NCBI RefSeq assembly: GCF_008831265.1
Contig: NZ_VTTH01000004.1
Span: 186,001-250,000 of the forward strand
Source: Lacisediminimonas profundi
Lineage (GTDB): Bacteria > Pseudomonadota > Gammaproteobacteria > Burkholderiales > Burkholderiaceae_D
Direction of reading: 5' to 3'
DNA length: 64,000 nt
The notes under the pieces were generated by a model that had not been told where the DNA came from, made no database searches, and was given only the letters and a program-made list of their open reading frames with translations. Position 1 is the stretch's first letter. Every line of letters starts with the position of its first letter. Position numbers and translations under genes: made by a program. Shown here in pieces: positions 1 through 9,715 of this stretch.

Positions 1-1283
1 CCCGCCGGCATCGATGGTGGATGGCGGCGGCCGATGTCGGCATGGGGCTGGTGATGATTGCGATCGCTCGCGAGGCCGGCTTCGGACCGTGGGTATGGGT
101 CGCCATCGGCGTCTTCACCGCGCTCTCGGCCACCAATGACATTGCCATCGACGGCTACACCATCGAGCGCCTGAACAAGCAGGAACTGGGGCTGGCGAAT
201 GGTTTCCGGATCGGTTTTTACCGGGTCGGCATGCTGGCTGCAGGCGTGCTGCTGTGGTTGTCCGACCATGTGGGCTGGAACAGCACCTATGGGGTGACGG
301 CGCTGCTGTTCCTCGTGATGGCGATCGTCGTGATGCTGGCGCCGAAGGAGCCGGACCGTCCGGCGCGCGAAGCGCAGGCGGACCTGCGCAGCGAACTCAC
401 CGCGCTGGTGCGCCAGCCGGTGCTGATGTCTGCCCTTGGCCTGTTCCTGCTTGGCTTGCTGTGGCCGCTGGTCACTGCGCTCGACCCGGCCTGGATCGCC
501 GGCGTCAAGCGCGCATGGTGGTTCAGGTCCATCCCGGTGGCGCTGATCATTGCGTCCGCATTGTTGTTTTCACGCGCGTTCCGCGGCCGGTCGAAACAAC
601 TGGCCCGAACATCGGAACAGGGGCCGATGTTCGGCGCCATCGTGTCATTGTTGAACCGGCGTCATGCCTTGATCCTGATCGGCTTCATCCTGATCTTCAA
701 GCTGGCCGACTCGTCGATCGGCTTCATGATCAAGCCCTTCTGGGTCGACAGCGGCTTTACCAACACCCAGATCGGACTGGTGTCGGTCAATGTCGGCCTG
801 GCACTGTCGATAGGCGGCGGCGTGCTGGGCGGCTGGTACACCGACCGGGTCGGCATCTTCCGCGGCCTGTGGGTGCTCGGCCTGTGGCAGGCGCTCTCGA
901 ACCTTGGCTATGTCGTTGCCGCCTTCATGATTCCTGCTGCGCCGCAGGGCACCGAGATCGCACCGCATCTGCAGGCGATCATGTATTCCGCCAGTGCGAT
1001 CGAGTCATTCACCGGTGGGCTCGGGACCGCTGCTTTCCTGGCTTTCCTGATGGCGATCGTGGACAAGTCGCGCGCCACCACGGAATACGCGATCCTGTCC
1101 TCCATCTTCGCTTTCTCGCGCTCGATCGCGGGCTGGGCCGGCGGGGTCGGTGCGCACGAGATGGGCTACGCGAATTACTTCCTGCTGACCTTCGTGCTTG
1201 CATTCCCAGCTTATGCCTTGCTGCCGTGGATCAAATCAGTGCTGGCCGGGCATGAAGAGCCGGCCTCGCAGCCCAGTCCCTGA
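1..1283 (+). CDS. ampG: AmpG-like muropeptide permease (MFS), 5' end outside window
   Basis: Inner-membrane major facilitator transporter of the AmpG / acetyl-CoA-transporter type, expected to bring anhydro-muropeptides released by wall turnover back into the cytoplasm. The frame is open from base 3, so the ATG at 21 is internal and the first helices are missing. About 426 residues remain, with many hydrophobic helices. Family-like signatures are SATNDIAIDGY in the first 50 visible residues and GLGTAAFLAFLMAIVD near the C-terminal third; a polar loop with RGRSKQ separates the two helical halves. It converges on xthA with a 23-bp gap. The family call is good; the substrate is inferred, since related MFS proteins carry other cargo. 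Confidence 0.75.
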   Translation, partial: RRHRWWMAAADVGMGLVMIAIAREAGFGPWVWVAIGVFTALSATNDIAIDGYTIERLNKQELGLANGFRIGFYRVGMLAAGVLLWLSDHVGWNSTYGVTALLFLVMAIVVMLAPKEPDRPAREAQADLRSELTALVRQPVLMSALGLFLLGLLWPLVTALDPAWIAGVKRAWWFRSIPVALIIASALLFSRAFRGRSKQLARTSEQGPMFGAIVSLLNRRHALILIGFILIFKLADSSIGFMIKPFWVDSGFTNTQIGLVSVNVGLALSIGGGVLGGWYTDRVGIFRGLWVLGLWQALSNLGYVVAAFMIPAAPQGTEIAPHLQAIMYSASAIESFTGGLGTAAFLAFLMAIVDKSRATTEYAILSSIFAFSRSIAGWAGGVGAHEMGYANYFLLTFVLAFPAYALLPWIKSVLAGHEEPASQPSP

Positions 1284-1306
1284 GCCTGCGGCCGGCCCGT
1301 CCGGTC

Positions 1307-2086
1307 TCAGGATGTGAAGTCGTAGCTGATCGTCAGCGGCGCGTGGTCGGAAAAGCGGGCGTCCTTGTAGACCGAGGCTGCGCGTGCGGTGGCCGCGACG
1401 CCCGGGGTGGCAATCTGGTAATCGATCCGCCAACCGACATTCTTGGCCCAGGCCTGGCCGCGGTTGCTCCACCACGTGTAGGCTTCCCCGGTCGTATCCG
1501 GATGCAGCAAGCGATAGACGTCCCGCCAGCCGGTTTCGTCGAACAGCGTGGTCATCCAGGCGCGCTCCTCCGGCAGGAAGCCCGAATTCTTCTGGTTGCT
1601 TTTCCAGTTCTTCAGGTCGATCTCCTTGTGGGCGATATTCCAGTCGCCGCAGATCACGACCTCCCGGCCACATGCCGCCAGCATTTCAAGGTGCGGCAGG
1701 AAGCGCGCCATGAAGCGAAATTTCGCCTGCTGCCGTTCATCGCTGGATGATCCCGAGGGACAGTAAAGCGATATCACCGAGAGATTGCCGAAGTCGCATT
1801 GCACATAGCGTCCCTCGGCATCGAATTCCTCGTCGCCGAAGCCGATCTGCATGTGATCCGGCTTCAGGCGGGAATAGACGCCGGTGCCGGAGTAGCCCTT
1901 CTTGGCCGCGAAATGGAAGGTGCCGTTGTAGCCGTGCGGAGTGAGGAACTCCGGCGTCATGTCGCCGGACTGGGCCTTCAGCTCCTGCACGCAGATGAAA
2001 TCGGCATCCTGCTGTGCCATCCAGTCGAAGAAGCCTTTCTTTGCAGCCGAGCGTATGCCGTTGAGGTTGGCGGAGATGATTCTCAT
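1307..2086 (-). CDS. xthA: Exodeoxyribonuclease III
   Basis: Mg-dependent AP endonuclease and 3'-5' exonuclease of base-excision repair (EEP fold, 259 aa, normal for the family). Visible catalytic elements are LNGIR at the N-terminus (Asn7), the metal-binding Glu35 in CVQELK, GDWN in the centre, and the C-terminal SDHAPL with the general-base histidine. The start was set at the ATG encoding MRIISANLNG, because the frame continues 21 codons further upstream without family similarity. It faces the AmpG-like gene tail to tail. Confidence 0.95.
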   Translation of the reverse strand: MRIISANLNGIRSAAKKGFFDWMAQQDADFICVQELKAQSGDMTPEFLTPHGYNGTFHFAAKKGYSGTGVYSRLKPDHMQIGFGDEEFDAEGRYVQCDFGNLSVISLYCPSGSSSDERQQAKFRFMARFLPHLEMLAACGREVVICGDWNIAHKEIDLKNWKSNQKNSGFLPEERAWMTTLFDETGWRDVYRLLHPDTTGEAYTWWSNRGQAWAKNVGWRIDYQIATPGVAATARAASVYKDARFSDHAPLTISYDFTS

Positions 2087-2586
2087 GAGTTTGATTCGGT
2101 GATGATGAAGACGTGTTCCGGCGCCGGTGGCGCGGGCAGCCGACAGCATACGGTATCAGGCCGCAATGCGGGTATCTCCACCTCGGGACCGGAGCGACTG
2201 GACTATAGCGGCCAGTTTGAATCGTGCAGAATATCTTGCATTCCAGTCCACGTATTCCCTCCCTTGCGTCCTGCTTTTTCATCCTGTGACTCACTCTCTG
2301 GAGCCGTTCCGCGGCACTAACCTGCGCGCCTTTGGCTACGACATGTTTGCCGAACCGTTCAGGCGCGCCGCGATGGAATCAGCCCGGGATACCGGCCGCG
2401 CGACGCTCTCGGGCAAGGTGGGCCTGGCACCAGCCTTAGCGAAATCGAGCGCGGCAAGGGCACGCTCTACGACGAGCAGGTGGTGGACATCTGCCTGCGC
2501 ATGTTCAGGGACGTGGGGTATGTGATTCCTGCAATCTAGCCGGTCCGGCTGCCGGCAAGCATGCCTGCGCGCGGTATCGGGCTAGA
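2087..2586. other. Gap with gene relics between xthA and pyrE
   Basis: About 500 bases with no intact gene. Besides the HD-GYP-like tail listed separately, one forward frame around 2295-2375 reads EPFRGTNLRAFGYDMFAEPF, which recalls the sequence just before the SLBB/export domain of capsule-export outer-membrane proteins; this resemblance is weak. The two relics lie in different frames and neither has a start. The left part should contain the xthA promoter on the minus strand, but no convincing -35/-10 pair was seen. Confidence 0.4.
2423..2539 (+). pseudogene. C-terminal relic of an HD-GYP-type protein
   Basis: The frame ending at the TAG at 2537 reads SLSEIERGKGTLYDEQVVD followed by a short helix and IPAI. 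This resembles the last 35-40 residues of HD-GYP phosphodiesterase domains, where a conserved G-x-G-T-x-(Y/F)-D-P-x-(L/V)-V segment precedes the end. No HD or GYP motif, start codon or upstream domain remains, so only the tail of a gene appears to have survived. Judged by eye; it could be chance similarity. Confidence 0.4.
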
Positions 2587-2622
2587 ATGTGGGTCTTTCC
2601 ATCCCTGCCCTACGGTGTCATC

Positions 2623-3291
2623 TTGAGTAGCCTGCGCCAGCAATTCATCGAATTTTCCATCCAGTCCGGCGTGCTGCGCTTTGGCAGTTTCATCACCAAA
2701 GCCGGCCGCACCTCACCGTATTTCTTCAACGCCGGCCTGTTTTGCGACGGCGCATCGCTTGGCCGCCTGGCCGATTTCTATGCGCAGACGCTGCTCGATG
2801 CGGGTGTCGAATTCGACATGCTGTTCGGACCCGCGTACAAGGGCATAGCGCTGGCTTCGGCCACAGCCGTGTCGCTGGCCGGAAAGGGCCGCAACGTGCC
2901 GTTTTCGTTCAACCGCAAGGAAGCCAAGGACCATGGCGAAGGCGGCAACATCATCGGTGCGCCTTTGCAGGGCCGGGTGGTGATCATCGACGATGTGATC
3001 TCGGCGGGCACGTCCGTGCGGGAGTCGGTGGAACTGATCCGCGCTGCCGGCGCGACCCCTGCGGCGGTGCTGATTGCACTGGACCGGATGGAACGCGCGG
3101 GCAAGGATGGCGAACTGTCCGAGCTGTCAGCGGTGCAGGAAGTGGCGAAGCTGTACGGCATGCCGGTGGTTGCTATCGCCAGCCTGGATGACTTGTTCTC
3201 GTTCCTGTCGGGCCAAAGCGCCGGCGGCGACATCGGACAGCACCGGGAGGCGGTGGCGGCGTATCGGAGCAAGTACGGGGTACAGGGCTGA
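2623..3291 (+). CDS. pyrE: Orotate phosphoribosyltransferase
   Basis: Converts orotate and PRPP to OMP, the fifth step of pyrimidine synthesis, in the cytoplasm. The PRPP-binding motif VVIIDDVISAGTS lies near residues 120-132, and FGSFITKAGRTSPYFFNAG at the N-terminus is typical. I chose the TTG at 2623 (SSLRQQFIEF, 222 aa). The in-frame ATG at 2587 adds 12 unconserved residues and sits inside a -10-like TAGAAT at 2584-2589, so it is more likely promoter than start. It stands alone, followed by a dispersed repeat. Confidence 0.93.
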   Translation: MSSLRQQFIEFSIQSGVLRFGSFITKAGRTSPYFFNAGLFCDGASLGRLADFYAQTLLDAGVEFDMLFGPAYKGIALASATAVSLAGKGRNVPFSFNRKEAKDHGEGGNIIGAPLQGRVVIIDDVISAGTSVRESVELIRAAGATPAAVLIALDRMERAGKDGELSELSAVQEVAKLYGMPVVAIASLDDLFSFLSGQSAGGDIGQHREAVAAYRSKYGVQG

Positions 3292-3312
3292 TCGCTGCCC
3301 ATATCGTGATTT

Positions 3313-3423
3313 GAAGAGCGGCAATGGCCGATCGACTTTATGGCTCCTCCCCTTGAAAGGGAGGGAGCGTTCATGGGGGGCGCCGGTCTACGCTGTCAAT
3401 CACGATGCGGGCAATGATCAGCC
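3313..3423 (+). repeat. Dispersed intergenic repeat, copy 1 (inverted relative to copy 2)
   Basis: A ~110-bp element whose reverse complement recurs at 16810-16922. Shared blocks are AGAGCGGCAAT, CGACTTTAT, a hairpin centre made of a C-rich arm and AAGGGAGGGAG around CTTGAAAG, the block AGGGAGCGTTC, then GTCTACGCT and GATGCGGG(C/T)AATG(A/G)TCAGC. It lies between pyrE and the 3' end of gatB and has no coding potential. It behaves like a REP/MITE-type intergenic element, and its hairpin could end transcription from either side. Confidence 0.75.
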
Positions 3424-3495
3424 CTTGAAAGAGCGGAATCGACCTCAGGTGTTTGCTGCCGGATCGAGACCTTCAAGCTCTCGATCCAGCCGCCC

Positions 3496-4953
3496 TCACC
3501 CCAGCTTCTTCTTCAACAACTCCGTCAATTGCGCCGGATTCGCCTTGCCCTTGGTCGCCTTCATCGCCTGGCCGATCAGCGCGTTGAACGCTTTCTCCTT
3601 GCCGCTGCGGAATTCTTCTACCGATTTCGCATTCGCCGCCAGCACGTCGTCGACGATCTTTTCCAGCGCGCCGCTGTCGGAAATCTGTTTCAGGCCCCGG
3701 GCTTCAATGATTTCGTCGGCCAGCGCTTCTGAATCCGAACCCGCTTCCCACATCGCGCCAAATACTTCCTTGGCGATCTTGTTGGAGATGGTGCCGTCGG
3801 CAATGCGCTTGAGCAGCAGCGCAAGCTGTCCGGCTTTCACCGGCGAGCCGGCGATGTCGACGCCTTCCCGGTTCAGGGTGGACGAGACGTCACCCATCAT
3901 CCAGTTGGCCGCGCTCTTTGCCTGCTCGCGGCCGGCGCTGGCGACCACGGCTTCGTAGTACGCCGCCATCGCCTTCGACTGCGTCAGCACTGCAGCGTCA
4001 TAGTCGGTGAGCGCGTAGTCGTGCACGAAACGCTCGCGCATCGCGCCCGGCAATTCGGGCATGGTGGCTTTCACCCGCGCGATCCAGTCCTCGCCAATCA
4101 CCAGCGGCGGCAGGTCGGGATCGGGGAAGTAGCGGTAATCTTGCGAGTCTTCCTTGCTGCGCATCGAGCGCGTCTCTTTCCGGTCCGGGTCGTACAGGCG
4201 GGTTTCCTGGCGCACCGTGCCGCCGTCCTCGATCAACTCGATCTGCCGGCGCACTTCGTAATTGATGGCCTCTTCCAGGAAACGGAACGAATTCAGGTTC
4301 TTTATTTCGCAGCGGGTGCCGTAGGCTTCTTGCCCGAGCGGACGCACCGAGACGTTGGCGTCGCAGCGGAAAGAACCTTCCTGCATGTTGCCGTCGCAGA
4401 TGCCGAGCCACATGACCAGCGTATGCAGTGCCTTGGCATAGGCCACGGCCTCGGCTGCGCTGCGCATGTCGGGTTCGGTCACGATTTCCAGCAGCGGCGT
4501 GCCGGCGCGATTGAGGTCGATGCCGGTCATGCCGTGGTAGTCCTCATGCAGCGACTTGCCGGCATCTTCTTCCAGGTGCGCGCGTGTGAGTTGCACGGTC
4601 TTCATGCGGGACTCGCCGCCTTCCTCCAGCACGAAGCTGAGCGTGCCGCCCTGGACCACCGGGATCTCGAACTGGCTGATCTGGTAACCCTTGGGCAGGT
4701 CGGGGTAGAAGTAATTCTTGCGCGCGAAGATCGACTGCGGCGCGATGGTGGCGCCGATCGCCAGCCCGAACCTGATCGCCCTTTCTACCGCGCCCTTGTT
4801 CATGACCGGCAGCACGCCAGGCAAGGCCAGGTCGACCGGGGATGCCTGGGTGTTGGGCTCGGCGCCGAAACGGGTCGACGCGCCGCTGAATATTTTCGAT
4901 GCGGTGGTGAGCTGGGCATGCGTTTCCAGCCCGATGACGACTTCCCACTTCAT
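3496..4953 (-). CDS. gatB: Asp-tRNA(Asn)/Glu-tRNA(Gln) amidotransferase subunit B
   Basis: Subunit B of the GatCAB complex. It binds mischarged Glu-tRNA(Gln) or Asp-tRNA(Asn), activates the carboxylate with ATP, and lets ammonia from GatA convert it to Gln- or Asn-tRNA. The protein is 485 aa, a normal length, starting [15 protein letters not shown]. The catalytic core includes [34 protein letters not shown] and the cysteine region of [12 protein letters not shown]; the YqeY-like tRNA-binding tail ends in a Lys-rich helix. The start overlaps the gatA stop by 4 bp (ATGA), indicating translational coupling. An upstream extension of the frame runs through gatA and is not real. Confidence 0.97.
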   Translation of the reverse strand: MKWEVVIGLETHAQLTTASKIFSGASTRFGAEPNTQASPVDLALPGVLPVMNKGAVERAIRFGLAIGATIAPQSIFARKNYFYPDLPKGYQISQFEIPVVQGGTLSFVLEEGGESRMKTVQLTRAHLEEDAGKSLHEDYHGMTGIDLNRAGTPLLEIVTEPDMRSAAEAVAYAKALHTLVMWLGICDGNMQEGSFRCDANVSVRPLGQEAYGTRCEIKNLNSFRFLEEAINYEVRRQIELIEDGGTVRQETRLYDPDRKETRSMRSKEDSQDYRYFPDPDLPPLVIGEDWIARVKATMPELPGAMRERFVHDYALTDYDAAVLTQSKAMAAYYEAVVASAGREQAKSAANWMMGDVSSTLNREGVDIAGSPVKAGQLALLLKRIADGTISNKIAKEVFGAMWEAGSDSEALADEIIEARGLKQISDSGALEKIVDDVLAANAKSVEEFRSGKEKAFNALIGQAMKATKGKANPAQLTELLKKKLG

Positions 4954-6425
4954 GCCTGTTTCTCCTCGACGCCCGCCGGCCGGCGCAGATGCCAGTCGGT
5001 GCGCTGCTGATATTGATGCGCGATGTTGAGCAGGCGCGCTTCGCTGAAATAATTGCCGATCAGCTGCAGGCCGACCGGGCGGCGGGAATTCTTTTCGCCC
5101 TGGCCGAAACCGCAAGGAATGGACATGCCGGGCAGGCCGGCCAGGCTGGTGGACAGCGTGAAAATGTCGCCCAGGTAGTTGGCGACCGGATCGTCTGCCT
5201 TCGCGCCCAAGTCCCAGGCAACGGTGGGCGAGACCGGACCCATGATCACGTCGCATTTCCCGAACGCGTCCTTGAAGTCCTGTGCAATCAGGCGCCTTAT
5301 CTTCTGCGCCTGCAGGTAGTAGGCGTCGTAATAACCATGCGACAGCACGTAGGCTCCGACCAGGATGCGGCGCTTGACCTCTTCGCCGAACCCTTCCGAA
5401 CGGGTCTTGCGGTACATGTCGGCCAGATCCGTATAGTCCTTGGCGCGGTGACCGTAACGCACGCCGTCGAAACGGCTCAGGTTGGACGAGGCTTCCGCCG
5501 GAGCGATCACGTAGTAGACAGGAATCGACAGCTCGGTCTTTGGCAACGAGATATCGACCAGCGTGGCGCCCATGCTCTCGTATTCCTTCAGCGCGGCACG
5601 CACCGCGGCTTCGACGTCAGGCGCCAGCCCGGGACCGAAATATTCGCGTGGCACGCCAATACGCAAACCCTGGAGCCCTTGCCCCAGGTCGCGGGTGTAG
5701 TCCTCGGTGGGACGATCGACACTGGTCGAGTCGTTCGGGTCGAAGCCGGTCATCGCGTTCAGCAGCAATGCGCAGTCTTCGGCCGTGCGCGCCATCGGGC
5801 CGCCCTGGTCAAGCGAGGAGGCGAAGGCGATCATGCCAAAGCGCGAGACGCGGCCATAGGTCGGCTTGATGCCGGTCACGCCGCACAGCGACGCCGGCTG
5901 GCGGATCGAGCCGCCGGTGTCGGTGGCCGTTGCCGCCGGCGTCAGTCGGGCCGCGATTGCCGCCGCCGAGCCGCCCGACGAACCGCCGGGCACCGCGCCT
6001 TCATCCCACGGATTTTTCACCGGGCCGAACCAGGAGTTCTCGTTCGACGAGCCCATGGCAAATTCGTCACAGTTCAATTTGCCAAGCGTGACAGTACCTG
6101 CCTGCAGGAACTGTTTCACTACGGTAGCGTCAAACGGGCTCACATAGTTGGCCAGCATTTTCGAGCCAGCCGTGGAGCGCCAGCCACGGGTGACGAAAAT
6201 GTCCTTGTGGCCAATCGGTATGCCGGTCAGCGGCGTGACATCGTTGGCTGCGAGACGGCGGTCGGCTTCGGCTGCCTGTTGCAGCGTCAGTTCTTCGTCG
6301 ACGTGAAGCCAGGCGTTGAGACCACTGTCTTTTATGCGCGACAGATAGTGCCGGGCCAGTTCGGTGGCCGAGAGTTGCCGGCCCTGCAGCAGGGCGGACA
6401 GCTCCTTGATGGTTTTGTTGTGCAT
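4950..6425 (-). CDS. gatA: Asp-tRNA(Asn)/Glu-tRNA(Gln) amidotransferase subunit A
   Basis: Glutaminase subunit of GatCAB, of the amidase-signature family, 491 aa. The Ser-cisSer-Lys triad is visible: Lys74 in IGHKDIF, the cis-Ser149 in [11 protein letters not shown] and the nucleophile Ser173 in [11 protein letters not shown], with the 75- and 24-residue spacings known for GatA. It releases ammonia from glutamine, which is channelled to GatB. Middle gene of gatC-gatA-gatB, 67 bp downstream of gatC and overlapping gatB by 4 bp. Confidence 0.97.
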   Translation of the reverse strand: MHNKTIKELSALLQGRQLSATELARHYLSRIKDSGLNAWLHVDEELTLQQAAEADRRLAANDVTPLTGIPIGHKDIFVTRGWRSTAGSKMLANYVSPFDATVVKQFLQAGTVTLGKLNCDEFAMGSSNENSWFGPVKNPWDEGAVPGGSSGGSAAAIAARLTPAATATDTGGSIRQPASLCGVTGIKPTYGRVSRFGMIAFASSLDQGGPMARTAEDCALLLNAMTGFDPNDSTSVDRPTEDYTRDLGQGLQGLRIGVPREYFGPGLAPDVEAAVRAALKEYESMGATLVDISLPKTELSIPVYYVIAPAEASSNLSRFDGVRYGHRAKDYTDLADMYRKTRSEGFGEEVKRRILVGAYVLSHGYYDAYYLQAQKIRRLIAQDFKDAFGKCDVIMGPVSPTVAWDLGAKADDPVANYLGDIFTLSTSLAGLPGMSIPCGFGQGEKNSRRPVGLQLIGNYFSEARLLNIAHQYQQRTDWHLRRPAGVEEKQA

Positions 6426-6492
6426 GAGACTCGTTGAAGAAGTTGGTGCGGCAAGAGGCGGACTGGCCGGGGCTGTCGGGTTGTCAGGTCGC

Positions 6493-6795
6493 TTATTCGA
6501 TGACCTTCGGCACCAGGTACAGTCCGTCCTGGGTCGCGGGCGCCGGCTTCTGGTAGTCCTCGCGGCGGTCGGTTTCGGTTACCACGTCCTCGCGCAGCCG
6601 AAGCGAAAAGCCGGCATCGTAAGCAGTGATCGGCTGCGCCAGCGGCGCCACGCCGGTGGTGTCCACGGCCTTCATCTGTTCAACCAGGCCGAAGATATCG
6701 TTCAGCTTGGCGAGGGTGGCGGTGGCGGCTTCATCGCTGAGTTCGAGTTGCGCCAGTACGGCCAGGCGTTTGACATCGGAGAGTGCGAGGGACAT
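6493..6795 (-). CDS. gatC: Asp-tRNA(Asn)/Glu-tRNA(Gln) amidotransferase subunit C
   Basis: Small subunit (100 aa) that wraps around and stabilises the GatA-GatB interface. It starts [21 protein letters not shown], the usual helical N-terminus; an in-frame ATG 11 codons upstream adds nothing conserved. First gene of the gatCAB operon, transcribed away from mreB. Its presence implies indirect Gln-tRNA and/or Asn-tRNA synthesis in this organism. Confidence 0.95.
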   Translation of the reverse strand: MSLALSDVKRLAVLAQLELSDEAATATLAKLNDIFGLVEQMKAVDTTGVAPLAQPITAYDAGFSLRLREDVVTETDRREDYQKPAPATQDGLYLVPKVIE

Positions 6796-8087
<1,292 letters not shown>

Positions 8088-8106
8088 GCCTGCCTGCCCG
8101 GACAGG

Positions 8107-8148
8107 CATCCCGGCGTGTGCAAGCCACATGGCCGGGATGTTTTTTTT
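8107..8148 (+). terminator. Terminator-like hairpin between mreB and mreC
   Basis: A perfect 9-bp stem, CATCCCGGC paired with GCCGGGATG, encloses a 16-nt loop and is followed at once by eight T residues (8141-8148). This is a textbook intrinsic terminator shape. It sits inside what should be one operon, so it probably works as a partial terminator that keeps MreB more abundant than MreC/MreD. Confidence 0.8.
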
Positions 8149-8217
8149 GGACCGGCGCACATGTCATTTCATTCAACCATTCATTTGCAGCGCCGCTCGT
8201 AATCTCGCACACGCTCA

Positions 8218-9180
8218 ATGGAATACAGCCCTCCGCCACTGTTCAAGCAAGGCGCGTCCGCGCGGCTGAAGGTGATCGTGTTCGCACTGATTGCTCTCGC
8301 CCTGCTGGCAATCGATTCGCGGGTGCGCGCGCTCGGCGCCATTCGCCAGGTAGTCAACGTTGCGCTCTATCCGTTGCAGATGGTGGCGCTAGCGCCGCGC
8401 GACGCCGCTTATGCGGTCGGCAATTACTTCTACACGCTATCCTCGATACAGCGTGAAAACGACACGCTGCGGCGTCTGCATGTGTCCAATGCGCAGAAGC
8501 TGCAGCAGGGGCAGCAACTGGTTGCCGAGAACGCTCACCTGCGGCAGCTGCTGGCAGCGGCCGAGCGGGTGCCGGTGAAGTCTGTGATGGCGGAAATCCT
8601 GTACGACACCCGCGATCCCTTCACCCGCAAGATCGTGCTGGACCGCGGGCTGCAGCATGGCCTGAAGGCGGGCCAGCCCGTGATCGACGATGTGGGCGTG
8701 GTCGGCCAGGTCACCCGTGTATTCCCGCTGACTTCGGAAGTCACCCTGCTGACTGACAAGGGACAGGCGATTCCGGTCCAGGTGGCCCGTAGCGGCGTGC
8801 GCAGCGTGGCTTACGGCCGCGGCCAGTCCAACATGCTCGACCTGCGCTTCATGCCGACCAGCGCCGACATCCGCAAGGGCGATATGCTGGTCACGTCAGG
8901 AATCGACGGCGTTTATCCGCCAGGCCTGGTGGTGGCTAGCGTGGCAAATGTGGAAAGCCAGTCCTCCGACGCCTTCGCACGCATCGTCTGCCAGCCATCG
9001 GCCGGTGTTGACCGCAACCGGCAGTTGCTGGTGCTGCTGTCCGAGGCCAGGCTGCCCCCGCGGCCGGAGCCGGAAGAGCCGAAAGAAAAGGGCCGGCCTG
9101 GAAAGAAACGCCTGGCTGCGCCGGGCACGGATGCCGCCGCACCGACTGCGCCCGCACTGAAAACAGGGGATGCCAGATGA
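8218..9180 (+). CDS. mreC: Rod-shape-determining protein MreC
   Basis: Periplasmic elongasome scaffold anchored by one N-terminal helix (about residues 17-34, VIVFALIALALLAID), then a coiled coil (about 75-115) and a beta-rich domain containing GVVGQVTRVFPLTSEVTLLTD and GDMLVTSGIDGVYPPGL. It activates PBP2 and links MreB to wall synthesis. At 320 aa it is normal; the last ~40 residues are a Pro/Glu/Lys/Ala-rich tail of low complexity. Overlaps mreD by 4 bp. Confidence 0.96.
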   Translation: MEYSPPPLFKQGASARLKVIVFALIALALLAIDSRVRALGAIRQVVNVALYPLQMVALAPRDAAYAVGNYFYTLSSIQRENDTLRRLHVSNAQKLQQGQQLVAENAHLRQLLAAAERVPVKSVMAEILYDTRDPFTRKIVLDRGLQHGLKAGQPVIDDVGVVGQVTRVFPLTSEVTLLTDKGQAIPVQVARSGVRSVAYGRGQSNMLDLRFMPTSADIRKGDMLVTSGIDGVYPPGLVVASVANVESQSSDAFARIVCQPSAGVDRNRQLLVLLSEARLPPRPEPEEPKEKGRPGKKRLAAPGTDAAAPTAPALKTGDAR

Positions 9181-9692
9181 TGGACCGACCGCACTACATC
9201 CTGCTGCCCGTCAGCCCGCTTTTCATTGCGCTGACGGTGATCGTTGCCTTCATGCTCAACCTGCTGCCTTGGGGAGGGATGCCCGGCGTTCCGGATTTCC
9301 TCGCGCTGGTGCTTATTTTCTGGAGCATCAACCAGCCGCGCAAGGTCGGCATCGGCATCGCTTTCTCCATGGGCCTGCTGATGGATGTGCACAATGCGTC
9401 GCTGCTCGGACAGCATGCGCTGGCCTACACCCTGCTGTCTTACTTTGCGATCATGATCCATCGTCGCGTGCTGTGGTTCAGCGTGCTGACCCAGGCCTTG
9501 CATGTGCTACCCCTGCTGGCAGTGATGCAGACGGTGGAACTGACGATCCAGTCGATGGTCAGCGGCAAGCTGCCGGGTTGGTCCTTTTATGCATCGAGCG
9601 TGACGGCTGCCCTCATCTGGCCGCTCGTTTCCTGGCTGTTCCTGGCGCCGCAGCGCCGTGCGATAAACCGCGACGAAACCCGGCCAATCTGA
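9177..9692 (+). CDS. mreD: Rod-shape-determining protein MreD
   Basis: Small polytopic inner-membrane protein (171 aa, five to six hydrophobic helices) that binds MreC in the elongasome. Features include PDFLALVLIFWSINQPRKVGIGIAF near residues 38-62 and GLLMDVHNASLLGQHAL in the middle, both typical. The ATG at 9177 overlaps the mreC stop (ATGATGA); the next codon is also ATG, so the start may be one residue later. Confidence 0.95.
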   Translation: MMDRPHYILLPVSPLFIALTVIVAFMLNLLPWGGMPGVPDFLALVLIFWSINQPRKVGIGIAFSMGLLMDVHNASLLGQHALAYTLLSYFAIMIHRRVLWFSVLTQALHVLPLLAVMQTVELTIQSMVSGKLPGWSFYASSVTAALIWPLVSWLFLAPQRRAINRDETRPI

Positions 9693-9715
9693 GCCAGCCG
9701 AATGTTTGAATACGC

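Noticed and set aside
1279-1311. CCTGAG...CTCAGG inverted repeat between the AmpG-like gene and xthA as a terminator
   Set aside because: Only 6-bp arms and no T-run on either strand.
2587-2622. ATG at 2587 as the pyrE start
   Set aside because: It overlaps a TAGAAT -10-like box and the 12 added residues are unlike PyrE; the TTG at 2623 gives the family N-terminus.
4989-6437. 482-codon plus-strand open frame
   Set aside because: Shadow of gatA (minus strand), which has the full Ser-Ser-Lys triad.
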